Shown here piece by piece: positions 25,220 to 34,001 of a stretch of 42,863 nucleotides of DNA; position 1 is the stretch's first letter, and every line of letters begins with the position of its first letter. The notes beneath the pieces are model-generated. The model was given only the letters and a program-made list of their open reading frames with translations, made no database searches and was not told the origin of the DNA. Source of the stretch: an uncultured Alphaproteobacteria bacterium (GTDB lineage: Bacteria; Pseudomonadota; Alphaproteobacteria; Methylaequorales; Methylaequoraceae); the NCBI GenBank assembly GCA_902540805.1, contig CACBON010000002.1, forward strand, positions 91,322 through 134,184, written 5' to 3'. The position numbers and the translations under genes were made by a program.

Positions 25220-26086
25220 TTAAATGATTATAAAAACTCCGCTTGAGATAAAAATAATCCCAATTATTTTTTGCAATGAGAACCTCTCATTAAAAAATAA
25301 ACTTCCAAATAAGACTGCACTAAATTGTCCAATTGCTCTTTTGATCGACTCCATTATAGGAACAAAATTAAGTAAAATAGCATAAAACTGACTTATAGTT
25401 GCAAATGTACCAATCATAACTGTAAAAAAAATTAGATTTAAATATTTGGTTTTTAGTTCTCGTAAAATTAAAAGTTGTTTCATTGCAATTATAAATAAAA
25501 TTAAAAAAGTTCCAAAAGCTTGAATTAAACCATGGATATTAATGGAACTGTGTTTTAAACATATTTTATCTAAAACTGGAGTAATACTCCAACATAGTGC
25601 TACTAATAACATTAACTTAGCACTTTGATTTTTTGTAATGTGAATTATACTTTTAAATATTTGAGTCATATTAAATGCATTAGAATACAATGATAATGTT
25701 CCAAAGATTATAGAGAAAACTCCTAAATATTGGGTTTTAGATAATTCTTCATCTAAGAAAATAAATGAGAATAGGGAACTAAATAAAGGAGAAAAAGAGA
25801 GAAGAGGTATTGTAAGACTTAGATCTGATTCTTTAATTGATTTAAGAAATAATAATGCTGAAAATATTCCTAAAATTATTAAAACTATACCTGGAATCAA
25901 ATAAGACGCAATATTTACGTAAAAAGTATCTTTTAAACACCAAATTAAAAAGATAATTATTTGAACAAATGTGAATAACAGAAGTAAAACTTTTGAATCA
26001 ATATATTTTAACGAAAGTTTCCTTGTTAAATCAAATACAGCCCAAAAAAAACCTGAAAGCAAGCAAATTAAAATAGAAAATGACAA
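25220..26086 (-). CDS. EamA/DMT-family transporter
   Basis: The 288-residue protein has about ten hydrophobic spans arranged as two EamA repeats. Each repeat ends in a characteristic helix pair after a charged turn (FIFLDEELSKTQYLGVFSIIFG and LFFNERFSLQKIIGIIFISSGV). Members export amino acids or other small metabolites. The substrate is unknown. It starts on TTG with no clear Shine-Dalgarno. Its position downstream of the flagellar genes is probably incidental. Confidence 0.85.
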   Translation of the reverse strand: MSFSILICLLSGFFWAVFDLTRKLSLKYIDSKVLLLLFTFVQIIIFLIWCLKDTFYVNIASYLIPGIVLIILGIFSALLFLKSIKESDLSLTIPLLSFSPLFSSLFSFIFLDEELSKTQYLGVFSIIFGTLSLYSNAFNMTQIFKSIIHITKNQSAKLMLLVALCWSITPVLDKICLKHSSINIHGLIQAFGTFLILFIIAMKQLLILRELKTKYLNLIFFTVMIGTFATISQFYAILLNFVPIMESIKRAIGQFSAVLFGSLFFNERFSLQKIIGIIFISSGVFIII

Positions 26087-26325
26087 AGTTAATCTTAAAT
26101 ATTTTTGTTGTATATTTGGTTTTATTTTATTTTACAAACACTAATAAAAGTAAAATAGCCTAACTATATCAAAATAAAAGCTTATGCAAACAATTTAGAT
26201 AAACATATGATATTCACGAAAACCATTTATTAAATCTTATTTTAAATTTCTGATAGATTAAAAAAAATTCTTTGAGATGAGAGAGAATTTTGAGATTTAA
26301 ATCTTCTCTGATAATCCTCTAAGAT
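26087..26325. other. Intergenic region with a possible terminator for the flg operon
   Basis: This gap of 239 bp is the largest in the window. No coding frame or RNA gene is apparent. On the minus strand, downstream of flgF, AGAGAA and TTCTCT (26309-26304 and 26287-26282) can pair around the palindrome GATTTAAATC. A run of eight T (26267-26260) follows about 15 nt later. That is a plausible but imperfect terminator. The rest should contain the promoter of the EamA gene, which I cannot pin down. Confidence 0.4.
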
Positions 26326-27117
26326 TTACATTCCTGGCATTCTCATCAAACTGGCTCCTACAGAATCTAATTCTTCAGCCATTTGAATAAACTTCACATG
26401 CATTTCAAATTTTCTTTGTTGGTCAATTGTATTCACCATTTCTTCAACCGCGTTAACGTTACTTTTTTCTAAATAACCTACAACTATTTTTGCTTGTTGA
26501 TTTGGTTGAATGTCAATTACCTCAGTTACACCATTTTCATTAGGTTCAGACTCTATCCTAATGTGACCGTCTAGTGTTTTTTTTAAATTATCATTTTCTC
26601 CTGGAGTAAATGTTGCGATTAATCCAACATTTTGGGGCAATGCATCAGGTTCAGCACCAATTGGTACTACAAAAATCTCCCCTTGAGGGGAAATTGTAAT
26701 TTCTCTAAATGCTGGTAAAACTAGAGGTTGTAAACCTCCGTCCAGCAATTTATTTCCCGCTCCGTCTAAAAGCTCTCCATTTTCACTTGTTTGAAAATCT
26801 CCGCGCCTTGATAACGATGGAGCTCCTCCGTTTTTTGGTTGAATAACAAAATATCCATTGCCATCAATGGCAGCGTCTAAAGGATTTTTCGTAAAATCCA
26901 TTGTACCTTGTTGAATTGAAAATCCTCCAACATTTCTTGATGAAACGATTCTTGGTTCAACTCCATTTTGTCTGTTTAAATAAATAGAACCAAAATCTGT
27001 AACAATATCCTGTCTAAAACCCGGTGTGCTTAGGTTGGAAAGATTATGCGATGTTGCAGTCTGATTCTCCATTAGCATCTTCAAGCTGTTCAGTGCTGTT
27101 TGTGCCATTCTATCCAT
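26326..27117 (-). CDS. flgF: Flagellar basal-body rod protein FlgF
   Basis: FlgF is a proximal rod protein. The 263-residue sequence starts with a rod-type helix (AQTALNSLKMLMENQTATSHNLSNLSTPGFRQD) and has the FlgF/FlgG core NPLDAAIDGNGYFVIQP. It ends with the conserved C-terminal helix NAVEEMVNTIDQQRKFEMHVKFIQ. An AGGAG precedes the ATG by 8 nt. It is the last gene of the flgBCDEF run. The usual next gene, flgG, is not present downstream, so flgG and the ring genes must be elsewhere. Confidence 0.93.
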   Translation of the reverse strand: MDRMAQTALNSLKMLMENQTATSHNLSNLSTPGFRQDIVTDFGSIYLNRQNGVEPRIVSSRNVGGFSIQQGTMDFTKNPLDAAIDGNGYFVIQPKNGGAPSLSRRGDFQTSENGELLDGAGNKLLDGGLQPLVLPAFREITISPQGEIFVVPIGAEPDALPQNVGLIATFTPGENDNLKKTLDGHIRIESEPNENGVTEVIDIQPNQQAKIVVGYLEKSNVNAVEEMVNTIDQQRKFEMHVKFIQMAEELDSVGASLMRMPGM

Positions 27118-27141
27118 TTAACAAGCTCCTAATAATCTTAA

Positions 27142-30100
27142 CTACATTCTAATATTCACAATTGCTTGTGTTGTAGCAGCTGTGGTTTCAATTGATTTAG
27201 CATTTGCTTGGAAGTTTCTTTGTGCAGTAATTAAGTTCACAAGCTCTTCAGTAATATCAACGTTTGATCTCTCTAAAGAACCTGAAAGTACTGTTCCAAA
27301 ACCTTCAGCACCAGCTTCACCAACTGTTGCTGTTCCCGATACTGCAGTTTCAACATATGTTGAGTTACCAATTTGTTTTAGACCGTTTTGGTTGTTAAAG
27401 TTTGCTAAAACAATTTTACCAAGCGGATTGTTTTGACCATTGGTATAGTTTGCTCTCACTGTACCTGATGAATCGATTTCAAGACCATCTAATCTTCCTG
27501 ATGTAAAACCATCCTGATTAACTGTATTCACAGAGAACGGCTGAGCAAGCTGAGTTGACTTTGTAAAGTCAATATCAAGATCAATACTGAATCCAGCTTC
27601 TTGCTTCTCATAATGAACACCTTGTTTTGGACTAACAATTCTACCTGATTTATCGAAAGTAAGTTCTCCTTCATCAATGAAAAGAGGGAAGTATCCATCA
27701 ACAACGTTTGCAGGAGGAGTGGTTACTTTGTTTCCATTCGCATCAACAAATAAAGCTAAACCTTCTGAGTTGGTTGCTTGTGTTAAGTTAAAAATCTGTG
27801 GGACAGTTCCAACACCAAGATCAACGTTGTCGAGGCCAAATTTACCTGCTCCTCTAACTTTGATTGTAGAGTCTCTTCCCGTAGTTCCGTTTGTAAAAGT
27901 AAAATTATTAGTGTCTGAATTATATGATACTGTAATTCCACCACCAACTATACCAGTTGTTCCTTCAATTTGGTTCATTCTTTCTTGAAGTGCTTCGGCT
28001 AGAGTTGTGCCGACATAAAAACCTTGAGGTATTTCAATAATACCTGGAACACCATTAACTGAGACGTTAAATATGTTTTCGTTATTCTGATTACTCAATC
28101 TAAATACTTGAGTTAAATCTTCTGTTGCAGAGGCTCCAACGGCCACTGCAGGAAGAGCTGCCAAACCTTTTGCTTCAGTTTTTATCGCATTAGTCTTGGT
28201 TATACCCACACCTAGCAGACCATTATCTCCGCCAAAGAAATCTGTTGCATCAGTAATAGAACCATCTGTTGTTGATAGAAGATATCGCCCAACTGCAATA
28301 TCCGATGCAGTTTGAGCGGTTGTTACACCAATTGCACCATTTGCAGCAATTGTTTCTCCAGTTGTTCCACTACTAAATTCAAATGCTTTTAATTCACTGT
28401 TGTATCCTACTTTAATTCCAAAACGTTTATCGTTTAGCTGAATTTCTGCACCATCTGCAACAAAAGTTGCAGCAGAAAACTTCTCACCACCTCTTATTAA
28501 TGTTTCAGTTGTATCATCAGATGTTGGAATACCAAGATTATTGGTAGAAGTTGCAGTAGAGGCTCCAAAAATTTTAAAACTGTTAAAGTTACTATTGGTC
28601 CCTGTTCCTAAAATATTTCTGTCAATTTCGAATTGTAGTCTTTGGTTTAAAACGTCATACGAAACTTCAATAGGAGGATCTTGAACATCAACCCAGTTAG
28701 TTGCCATATTTGAGGCTCCTGTAATTGTTGAGTCAAGAGACGCTGCATCACTGCCAAGTCCCAAAACCTGACTAGTATTTATAGCTGCTGCGGAACCATT
28801 AATATCAAATTCAGCACTATGAATTCCAAATATTGGGTCACCGACTGAAACATTTCCATGAGCTCTGGCAACAGTTGAATCATCAACCATCTTGTTAGTG
28901 TATGAGTGTTTGTTAGAAGTTCCTATTTCTCTCAAAACAACTTTTTTGTTACTAAAGTTTACATCTGCACCCTTAAATACATTGTTTGCACCTTGAAAGA
29001 AAGCTTCAACACTCGTTGAGAGCTCACTATATATCTTACCATCATTATTCGTAGCAGCAATGTTGAAGTCTGCATCAGGGAAATTCATTCCAGAAGTGCT
29101 ACACTCAACAAAGTATTTATTACCTGAATCTTGTGCTGCTCTGATAACTGTAAATTCTCTTCCATTGAAAAAATTAGAATTTGTTGTGTCAGTTGCTGAT
29201 GCGTCAAACAAACCTAATGCTCTTATTTTTTCATTAACGGTAAGACCTGGGTCAGATGCACCAAAATAAAATTTTACTGTATTTTCTGATTGATCATACT
29301 CAACTATATTTCCATCATTTCCAGCTCCCATGGTGTCAGCTTCGTCATAAACATGAAGTTGAGGACTTTTTCCGAAATATGAATGGGTTAAAAATTTTTC
29401 TTCATCAGTAATTGCAGTTATAGTCCCAGCATCATTTGTGGTTGCATTTGCTCTAGTAATTTTAAAAGCCTGATTGTGCTCTAAAATACCTGTCATTGTT
29501 CCACCAGTATATTCTGCAAATAAGCTATTTTGAACACCTATTGACGCAGCATTACTTACAACGTCAGTTGATGCAGTTACTGCATAATTATTTAATGCGT
29601 CATTCAATCTAGCCTGTGTATGGGCTAAAAACTGATCTCTAGTAAAGTCGGGTGATGCACCTGTTAGTGTTATACCCTCAAGAGTAGAAACATAGGAATC
29701 TGTAAGAAGATCAACAGTTATAGGTGTGGTTAAACCTGTTGATGTTCCATCTGCATTAAGCTTGAGTAAATCAATTGTTAGTGTATCGTCAACGTTCTGT
29801 ACGACCTGTATTTTTTTATCATCTCCGTATGCGGCATTTATTGCTCTTTGGATTTCTGTAGAAAGCTGTGCTGCGTTGTAAGAACCTGGACGAATATCAA
29901 TATTTACTGGTTGGTCTCCATTATCAACGTTAACAGTCATAAAGTTGGTTCCCCAAAAAATACCTGAACCTGTATTACCACTTTCAACAGTTGATTTAAA
30001 TTGAACTGGGTCAGTAACAATTGTAACAGTTTTGTCTCCTTCCTCACCAAAATCAAATCCACTAGATTCACCCGTAACCTTTGCTGGTGTTGAGTCAACT

Positions 30101-30978
30101 AAAGTCTGAAGATCATCTTGCTTAAATAAAGGCGAACCTTTTCCCTCCAAGAAATAGTTATCGTCTGGAACTTTAGTTGTTTGTTGACCAAATCGATCAA
30201 TAAAAATTGGTTGTTTTGTATCATTAACCGCCTTAACAAGATCTGGTTCAATTACAGTATCATTAATAACTAATCGCGTTTCAAACTTATTCGTAGGATC
30301 AGCTGCTGAAGCTGCCTGAGTTCGTATAAAAAAGATTGTAGCAATTGTTGGATTACCTAAATCATCAAAGATTGTTATTGAGGTTGAATTATTGTAAGTA
30401 GTTGGATCATTAGGGTTAAATACATAACCACTTGAAAATTGCTCATTATCTGTAATCACATCACTTGTCGCTGAGACGTTAACACCCAAATCAATTTGGG
30501 TTGTAGCCTTTGGTGTTCCTGATGTAACTGGGAGCTGCAAAGGGACTGCACTTGTCAAATCTTTTGCCGTTACAGATCCATCAGCGTTAACTGGAAACGT
30601 AAGGAGGAACTGACCAGATGAGTCAGTCACATACCTGTCATTATTAACATTAAATGAACCGTTACGAGTATAAACGGTTTGCCCTGATGTTAGCGATGGT
30701 TTAAGGGAGAAGAAACCTTGACCAGAAATTGCTATATCAAGAACATTTAAAGAGGAGGTAATGTTACCCTGAGTAAATTGCTGCTTAACACTTTTAAGAA
30801 TTGTACCAGAACCAATTGATGATGATGCGTTTTGTAATGGTGAAGTCGCAAAAATATCACCAAATTCTGCTCTGGATCTTTTAAAGCCAGTTGTATTAAC
30901 GTTAGCAATGTTATTCGACGTTGCTGAAATGTCTGACTGTGCTCCGTTAAGTCCGGTAAGTGCTGTATAAAATGACAT
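27142..30978 (-). CDS. flgE: Flagellar hook protein FlgE, very large (1278 residues)
   Basis: The ends are ordinary FlgE: MSFYTALTGLNGAQSDISATSNNIAN then TTGFKRSRAEFGDIFA, and C-terminal GSLERSNVDITEELVNLITAQRNFQANAKSIE. They form the D0/D1 coiled-coil core of the hook. Between them lie about 1150 residues rich in Thr, Ser, Asn, Asp and Gly, roughly three times the length of E. coli FlgE (402). Near residues 985-1080 there is a beta-rich segment with FNVSVNGVPGIIEIPQGFYVG and TVSYNSDTNNFTFTNGTTGRDSTI, like the flagellin IN/hook modules. A similar segment lies near residues 340-420. The extra mass should form surface-exposed hook domains. It has a good AGGAG 8 nt before the ATG. Confidence 0.94.
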   Translation of the reverse strand: MSFYTALTGLNGAQSDISATSNNIANVNTTGFKRSRAEFGDIFATSPLQNASSSIGSGTILKSVKQQFTQGNITSSLNVLDIAISGQGFFSLKPSLTSGQTVYTRNGSFNVNNDRYVTDSSGQFLLTFPVNADGSVTAKDLTSAVPLQLPVTSGTPKATTQIDLGVNVSATSDVITDNEQFSSGYVFNPNDPTTYNNSTSITIFDDLGNPTIATIFFIRTQAASAADPTNKFETRLVINDTVIEPDLVKAVNDTKQPIFIDRFGQQTTKVPDDNYFLEGKGSPLFKQDDLQTLVDSTPAKVTGESSGFDFGEEGDKTVTIVTDPVQFKSTVESGNTGSGIFWGTNFMTVNVDNGDQPVNIDIRPGSYNAAQLSTEIQRAINAAYGDDKKIQVVQNVDDTLTIDLLKLNADGTSTGLTTPITVDLLTDSYVSTLEGITLTGASPDFTRDQFLAHTQARLNDALNNYAVTASTDVVSNAASIGVQNSLFAEYTGGTMTGILEHNQAFKITRANATTNDAGTITAITDEEKFLTHSYFGKSPQLHVYDEADTMGAGNDGNIVEYDQSENTVKFYFGASDPGLTVNEKIRALGLFDASATDTTNSNFFNGREFTVIRAAQDSGNKYFVECSTSGMNFPDADFNIAATNNDGKIYSELSTSVEAFFQGANNVFKGADVNFSNKKVVLREIGTSNKHSYTNKMVDDSTVARAHGNVSVGDPIFGIHSAEFDINGSAAAINTSQVLGLGSDAASLDSTITGASNMATNWVDVQDPPIEVSYDVLNQRLQFEIDRNILGTGTNSNFNSFKIFGASTATSTNNLGIPTSDDTTETLIRGGEKFSAATFVADGAEIQLNDKRFGIKVGYNSELKAFEFSSGTTGETIAANGAIGVTTAQTASDIAVGRYLLSTTDGSITDATDFFGGDNGLLGVGITKTNAIKTEAKGLAALPAVAVGASATEDLTQVFRLSNQNNENIFNVSVNGVPGIIEIPQGFYVGTTLAEALQERMNQIEGTTGIVGGGITVSYNSDTNNFTFTNGTTGRDSTIKVRGAGKFGLDNVDLGVGTVPQIFNLTQATNSEGLALFVDANGNKVTTPPANVVDGYFPLFIDEGELTFDKSGRIVSPKQGVHYEKQEAGFSIDLDIDFTKSTQLAQPFSVNTVNQDGFTSGRLDGLEIDSSGTVRANYTNGQNNPLGKIVLANFNNQNGLKQIGNSTYVETAVSGTATVGEAGAEGFGTVLSGSLERSNVDITEELVNLITAQRNFQANAKSIETTAATTQAIVNIRM

Positions 30979-31001
30979 ATTATTTCTCCTCTATTGTTAT
31001 T

Positions 31002-31706
31002 TTATTTGTTTGATTTAAATTTTATTGCTTCAGCTGCTGAAATTTCTCCGTAATCTTTAGTTTCTAAAATTACGTCCTCGCTATTTTTTGGAGCAGATGC
31101 TGCAATAACTTTATTGTAAACTGCAGTATTTAATCCATCTGAGCCCTCAGCATTTCCTGAATACGCTTGAATTGTTAATTGAGTTTTATTCTTTTTTATT
31201 TCTTCCGGAATATCAGTCCAACTAAATCCTACAAGTCCTTTATCATGTGAACCTAAACTCATTGAATGAATAATTTCACCATTAGAGTTTGCAAATGTGA
31301 GTCCAACGTCATTAGAGAACAATGGTAGATCAACGACACCATGAATTTCTCCATTATCGTCAGGACTTGCAACTTGTCCTGGTATTAACACTGAATGTCC
31401 AAGAAATTGTGCTGCTGTTGCAACTCTATTAGGTTCTAATTTTGAACCAAGACTTGTTAAATTATTATTAATTTCCGTAATACCTGTAACTGTCGAAAAT
31501 TGAGCCATTTGTGCAATAAAATCACCGTTATCCATTGGAGCAAATGGGTCTTGATTCTGCAATTGAGTAGTCATTAGCTTTAAGAAATCTTCTTGTCCAA
31601 GAGCAGTTTTTTTATTGCCCTTAGCAGCCTCTTCTTGAGTTTTTACACCCAGTTTATTTAAGATATTATTTAAAGATTGTTCTGATGTTTTTGATATATC
31701 TGGCAT
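31002..31706 (-). CDS. flgD: Flagellar hook capping protein FlgD
   Basis: FlgD caps the growing hook. The 234-residue sequence carries the conserved N-terminal block LGQEDFLKLMTTQLQNQDPFAPMDNGDFIAQMAQFSTVTG. It is followed by a FlgD Ig/tudor-like region (GLVGFSWTDIPEE) that positions hook subunits. A GGGGAT Shine-Dalgarno precedes the ATG. It lies between flgC (12 bp) and flgE (23 bp). Confidence 0.95.
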   Translation of the reverse strand: MPDISKTSEQSLNNILNKLGVKTQEEAAKGNKKTALGQEDFLKLMTTQLQNQDPFAPMDNGDFIAQMAQFSTVTGITEINNNLTSLGSKLEPNRVATAAQFLGHSVLIPGQVASPDDNGEIHGVVDLPLFSNDVGLTFANSNGEIIHSMSLGSHDKGLVGFSWTDIPEEIKKNKTQLTIQAYSGNAEGSDGLNTAVYNKVIAASAPKNSEDVILETKDYGEISAAEAIKFKSNK

Positions 31707-31718
31707 GTTATCCCCTAT

Positions 31719-32132
31719 CTATTTACCCATACTTGCAGTTTTAAGCATTAATGCTCTAACGGTTGATATTACCTCAACATTATTCTGATATTGTCTTGAT
31801 GCCTCCAGCATGTCGACATATTCCTCTTCGATGTTAACAGGTGCTCTGTAAATAAAACCATTCTGATCTGCCATAGGATGACCAGGTTTAAATTCTTTTA
31901 TTGGATCAATATCCATTTTTTGAACAGTTACTGCATCAACAGTTGAAATTCCTCTTTTCCTGATGAGATCAAAATACTTTGTTTCAAAGATTGGCTTAAC
32001 TGGTTTATAGGCATCTTGAGGACTTGATGCAATATTGTCAGCATTCGCTAAGTTACTTGCTGTAGCATTAAGTCTTACTAATTGAGCTCCCATAGCTCTT
32101 TGTGCTATATGATAAATATTTTTAATATCCAT
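31719..32132 (-). CDS. flgC: Flagellar basal-body rod protein FlgC
   Basis: This proximal rod protein has 137 residues. The N-terminal helix AMGAQLVRLNATASNLANADN and the C-terminal block VNIEEEYVDMLEASRQYQNNVEVISTVRALMLK are the FlgC signatures. Its ATG shares one base with the flgB stop (TAATG), so translation is coupled. Confidence 0.95.
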   Translation of the reverse strand: MDIKNIYHIAQRAMGAQLVRLNATASNLANADNIASSPQDAYKPVKPIFETKYFDLIRKRGISTVDAVTVQKMDIDPIKEFKPGHPMADQNGFIYRAPVNIEEEYVDMLEASRQYQNNVEVISTVRALMLKTASMGK

Positions 32133-32521
32133 TATTCGCCCCTAATTGCCCCCATTAAGCCTCTAACTTTAGAATTTATAAAATCCAAAGTTGTTTGGTA
32201 TCTTACTGCATTCTCAGCAAATTCCATTTGCTCAACAGCAAGTTCGACTGTGTTTCCGTCAACAGATGGGTTAACTGATTGTCTGAATTGAACTTTTCCA
32301 GGAAGATTTTTTGAAGTCAAGGCTATATGACTTTTATCGGATGTTTTTAAAGGACCAACATTAAGTGACCTAGCCAACTCTACTTCAAATTCAACATCTC
32401 TGGCTTTATAGTTGGGTGTTGCTGCATTCGCAATGTTTGAGGCAAGAATTTCTTGTTTTTGATTTCTTACTCTTAATGCATTGCTCAATACATGTAATTG
32501 TTGTTTAATATTGTCTACCAT
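32132..32521 (-). CDS. flgB: Flagellar basal-body rod protein FlgB
   Basis: This proximal rod protein has 129 residues. It contains LRVRNQKQEILASNIANAATPNYKARDVEFE at the N-terminus and DGNTVELAVEQMEFAENAVRYQTTLDFI near the C-terminus, typical of FlgB. It is the first gene of the flgBCDEF run. A strong sigma-54-type promoter lies 32-47 bp upstream, giving a predicted leader of about 20 nt. No Shine-Dalgarno is visible in that leader. Confidence 0.94.
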   Translation of the reverse strand: MVDNIKQQLHVLSNALRVRNQKQEILASNIANAATPNYKARDVEFEVELARSLNVGPLKTSDKSHIALTSKNLPGKVQFRQSVNPSVDGNTVELAVEQMEFAENAVRYQTTLDFINSKVRGLMGAIRGE

Positions 32522-32540
32522 TTAATAATTTTTTCTATTT

Positions 32541-32556
32541 TGGTTTAGAATTTGCA
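32541..32556 (+). promoter_or_regulatory. Candidate sigma-54 promoter for the acidic protein gene
   Basis: The sequence TGGTTTAGAATTTGCA has the invariant GG and GC at the correct spacing and a full TTGCA -12 element. Two of the less conserved -24 positions differ from TGGCAC. Transcription would begin near 32567, 21 nt before the ATG at 32588. It overlaps the opposite promoter of flgB. Confidence 0.6.
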
Positions 32557-32568
32557 AATTAAATGCCA
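32553..32568 (-). promoter_or_regulatory. Sigma-54 promoter for flgBCDEF
   Basis: On the minus strand TGGCATTTAATTTGCA matches TGGCAY-N5-TTGCA at every key position with the correct GG-to-GC spacing. Transcription would start near 32542, about 20 nt upstream of the flgB ATG. Use of sigma-54 is inferred from the motif; rpoN is not in the window. Confidence 0.75.
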
Positions 32569-32587
32569 AAAGAAAGGTTTTAAAATT

Positions 32588-33577
32588 ATGGATGAAAAAA
32601 ACGCATTTAATACAGACTTAGATCCTGAAGTAATAAAAGTCAGAGATAAAATAATTACCAAAATTGGAGACAAACCTCTTGAAGAAGTGAATTCCATAAT
32701 TAAGAAATTATTAAATGAAAGTATGGATGAAGTCACTAGGTTAGGGGCTTTAGCTGCAAGATTGAAGATTATAAGATCAAAAATAGACCTTTTATACGAA
32801 AGAAAAGTTGAAATAAAGCCGGAGAAGCAAGAAAAGAAAATCAAGGAAGAAAAAAATGAGGATAAACCCAAAAAGTCAGAGGAAAAGTGGATTAGGATAA
32901 AAATGTTAGTAGCAGGAGAGGTGAATGAAAAACAAATTGACAAGGGTGTAATACTGGATGTTAAAGAAGAGGATGGAAAAAAACTTGTAGAATCAAAAAA
33001 AGCTGAAGTTGTTGAGGAAATTTCTGAAGGCGCCTCACCAATGCAGAAGTCTGAAGATATTAAAAAGGAACAAGAAATAACAAATGATAAAAAAGAGGCT
33101 TTAGAAACAAATGAAAAAAGCGATTCACCATTAAAACAAGATACGAAAACTGAGCAAGACTCAAATTTAAATAAAGAAACCGAACAAGTAAATGAAGATT
33201 CAGAAGAAAACTCTAAATCAAAAAATCTTCTAGAGCAACATGAAGATGCAGTTCAAGTAGATGAAACTAATAAAGGTGTTGATTTAAAAAAATCAGATGA
33301 GCCAGATGAAGCTAATAACGAAAATATCCAGCAAAAATCTAAAACAAATTTTTTAGATAATGCCTCAGCACCTAATGAAAAAGAAAAAAATTCAATTTCA
33401 GACGAAAGCGAAAAACAGAAGAACTCAAAAAACGAAGAAAACATCGATAATGTTGACAAGCAAGAAACTGAATTAAAACCAGAAAAAAAGGAAAGTGAAA
33501 ATAAAGTTGAAGCTAAATATGATTCTTCCGAAAAAGAGGGTAATAACAATAAGGATGTTGAAAAAGAAAATAGTTAA
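32588..33577 (+). CDS. Acidic, low-complexity protein of unknown function divergent from flgB
   Basis: I do not recognise this 329-residue protein. Residues 1-65 look helical (DPEVIKVRDKIITKIG, then NSIIKKLLNESMDEV and LGALAARLKIIRSKID). A short strand-rich block follows a Lys/Glu linker (WIRIKMLVAGEVNEKQ, KGVILDVKEEDGKKLVESKKAEVVE); its G-VILDV-EEDG-KLVESK-AEV rhythm resembles small beta-barrel domains of phage and wall proteins, weakly. From about residue 125 to the end it is Glu/Lys/Asn/Ser-rich and probably disordered. There is no signal peptide or membrane span. ATG 32588 (AAAGG 10 nt upstream) is preferred to the TTG at 32552. A sigma-54-type promoter shared back to back with flgB suggests a flagellar role. 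Confidence 0.75.
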   Translation: MDEKNAFNTDLDPEVIKVRDKIITKIGDKPLEEVNSIIKKLLNESMDEVTRLGALAARLKIIRSKIDLLYERKVEIKPEKQEKKIKEEKNEDKPKKSEEKWIRIKMLVAGEVNEKQIDKGVILDVKEEDGKKLVESKKAEVVEEISEGASPMQKSEDIKKEQEITNDKKEALETNEKSDSPLKQDTKTEQDSNLNKETEQVNEDSEENSKSKNLLEQHEDAVQVDETNKGVDLKKSDEPDEANNENIQQKSKTNFLDNASAPNEKEKNSISDESEKQKNSKNEENIDNVDKQETELKPEKKESENKVEAKYDSSEKEGNNNKDVEKENS

Positions 33578-33658
33578 CTTGTAAAATTTATAAATCTATA
33601 GTTTACCAAAAGATTGAAAATTCTTTAAATATTTAATGCATAAAAAATCAATATTTAT

Positions 33659-33997
33659 ATGGTTAGATCTTCATTATTAATCTTTTTAATTTTTTTAAGT
33701 TCATGTAAAGATATTTTCTTAAGGTTTAAGTACCAAACAATAGAATGTCAGGAAAATAGCTTTAATTTAAAAAAAATTTCAATTAAGAATGATAAAGCTG
33801 GATATTTTGCAGATGTTCAATTCGGGGATTATTATCATAAAATTAAAATTCTTAAGAATGATGCAGAGTGGATTTTTTTAGGAAATGAGAAATTAGACTT
33901 GGAGGTTGGAATTCATAAGCATTCTGAAAAAGTTGAAGTTAGGCAAAAGAATATTATAAAAAATTTAAAGTGCAAAAAAAATATATTTAGAATGTAA
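33659..33997 (+). CDS. Small putative lipoprotein
   Basis: The 112-residue product has a lipoprotein signal: MVRSSLLIFLIFLSSC, with lipobox LSSC and the lipidated Cys at residue 16. The mature part is about 97 residues, basic, with two further cysteines (ECQEN and KCKKN) that could form a disulfide. I do not recognise a family. It is convergent with the DUF2802-like gene 4 bp away. The upstream 81 bp shows no sigma-54 motif, so a flagellar link is only positional. Confidence 0.6.
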   Translation: MVRSSLLIFLIFLSSCKDIFLRFKYQTIECQENSFNLKKISIKNDKAGYFADVQFGDYYHKIKILKNDAEWIFLGNEKLDLEVGIHKHSEKVEVRQKNIIKNLKCKKNIFRM

Positions 33998-34001
33998 TAA
34001 T

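Noticed and set aside
26087-26325. Small RNA or riboswitch in the gap before flgF
   Set aside because: I saw no recognisable conserved riboswitch core, only short AT-rich palindromes such as AGATTTAAATCT.
27182-29269. Plus-strand open frames inside flgE (27182-27436, 27677-27988, 29060-29269)
   Set aside because: They are antisense shadows of a long, well-conserved hook gene; no Shine-Dalgarno and no family resemblance.
27142-30978. flgE as a fusion of two genes or a chimeric assembly
   Set aside because: Composition and style are uniform along the insert and both FlgE ends are intact in one frame. I kept the size as a finding instead.
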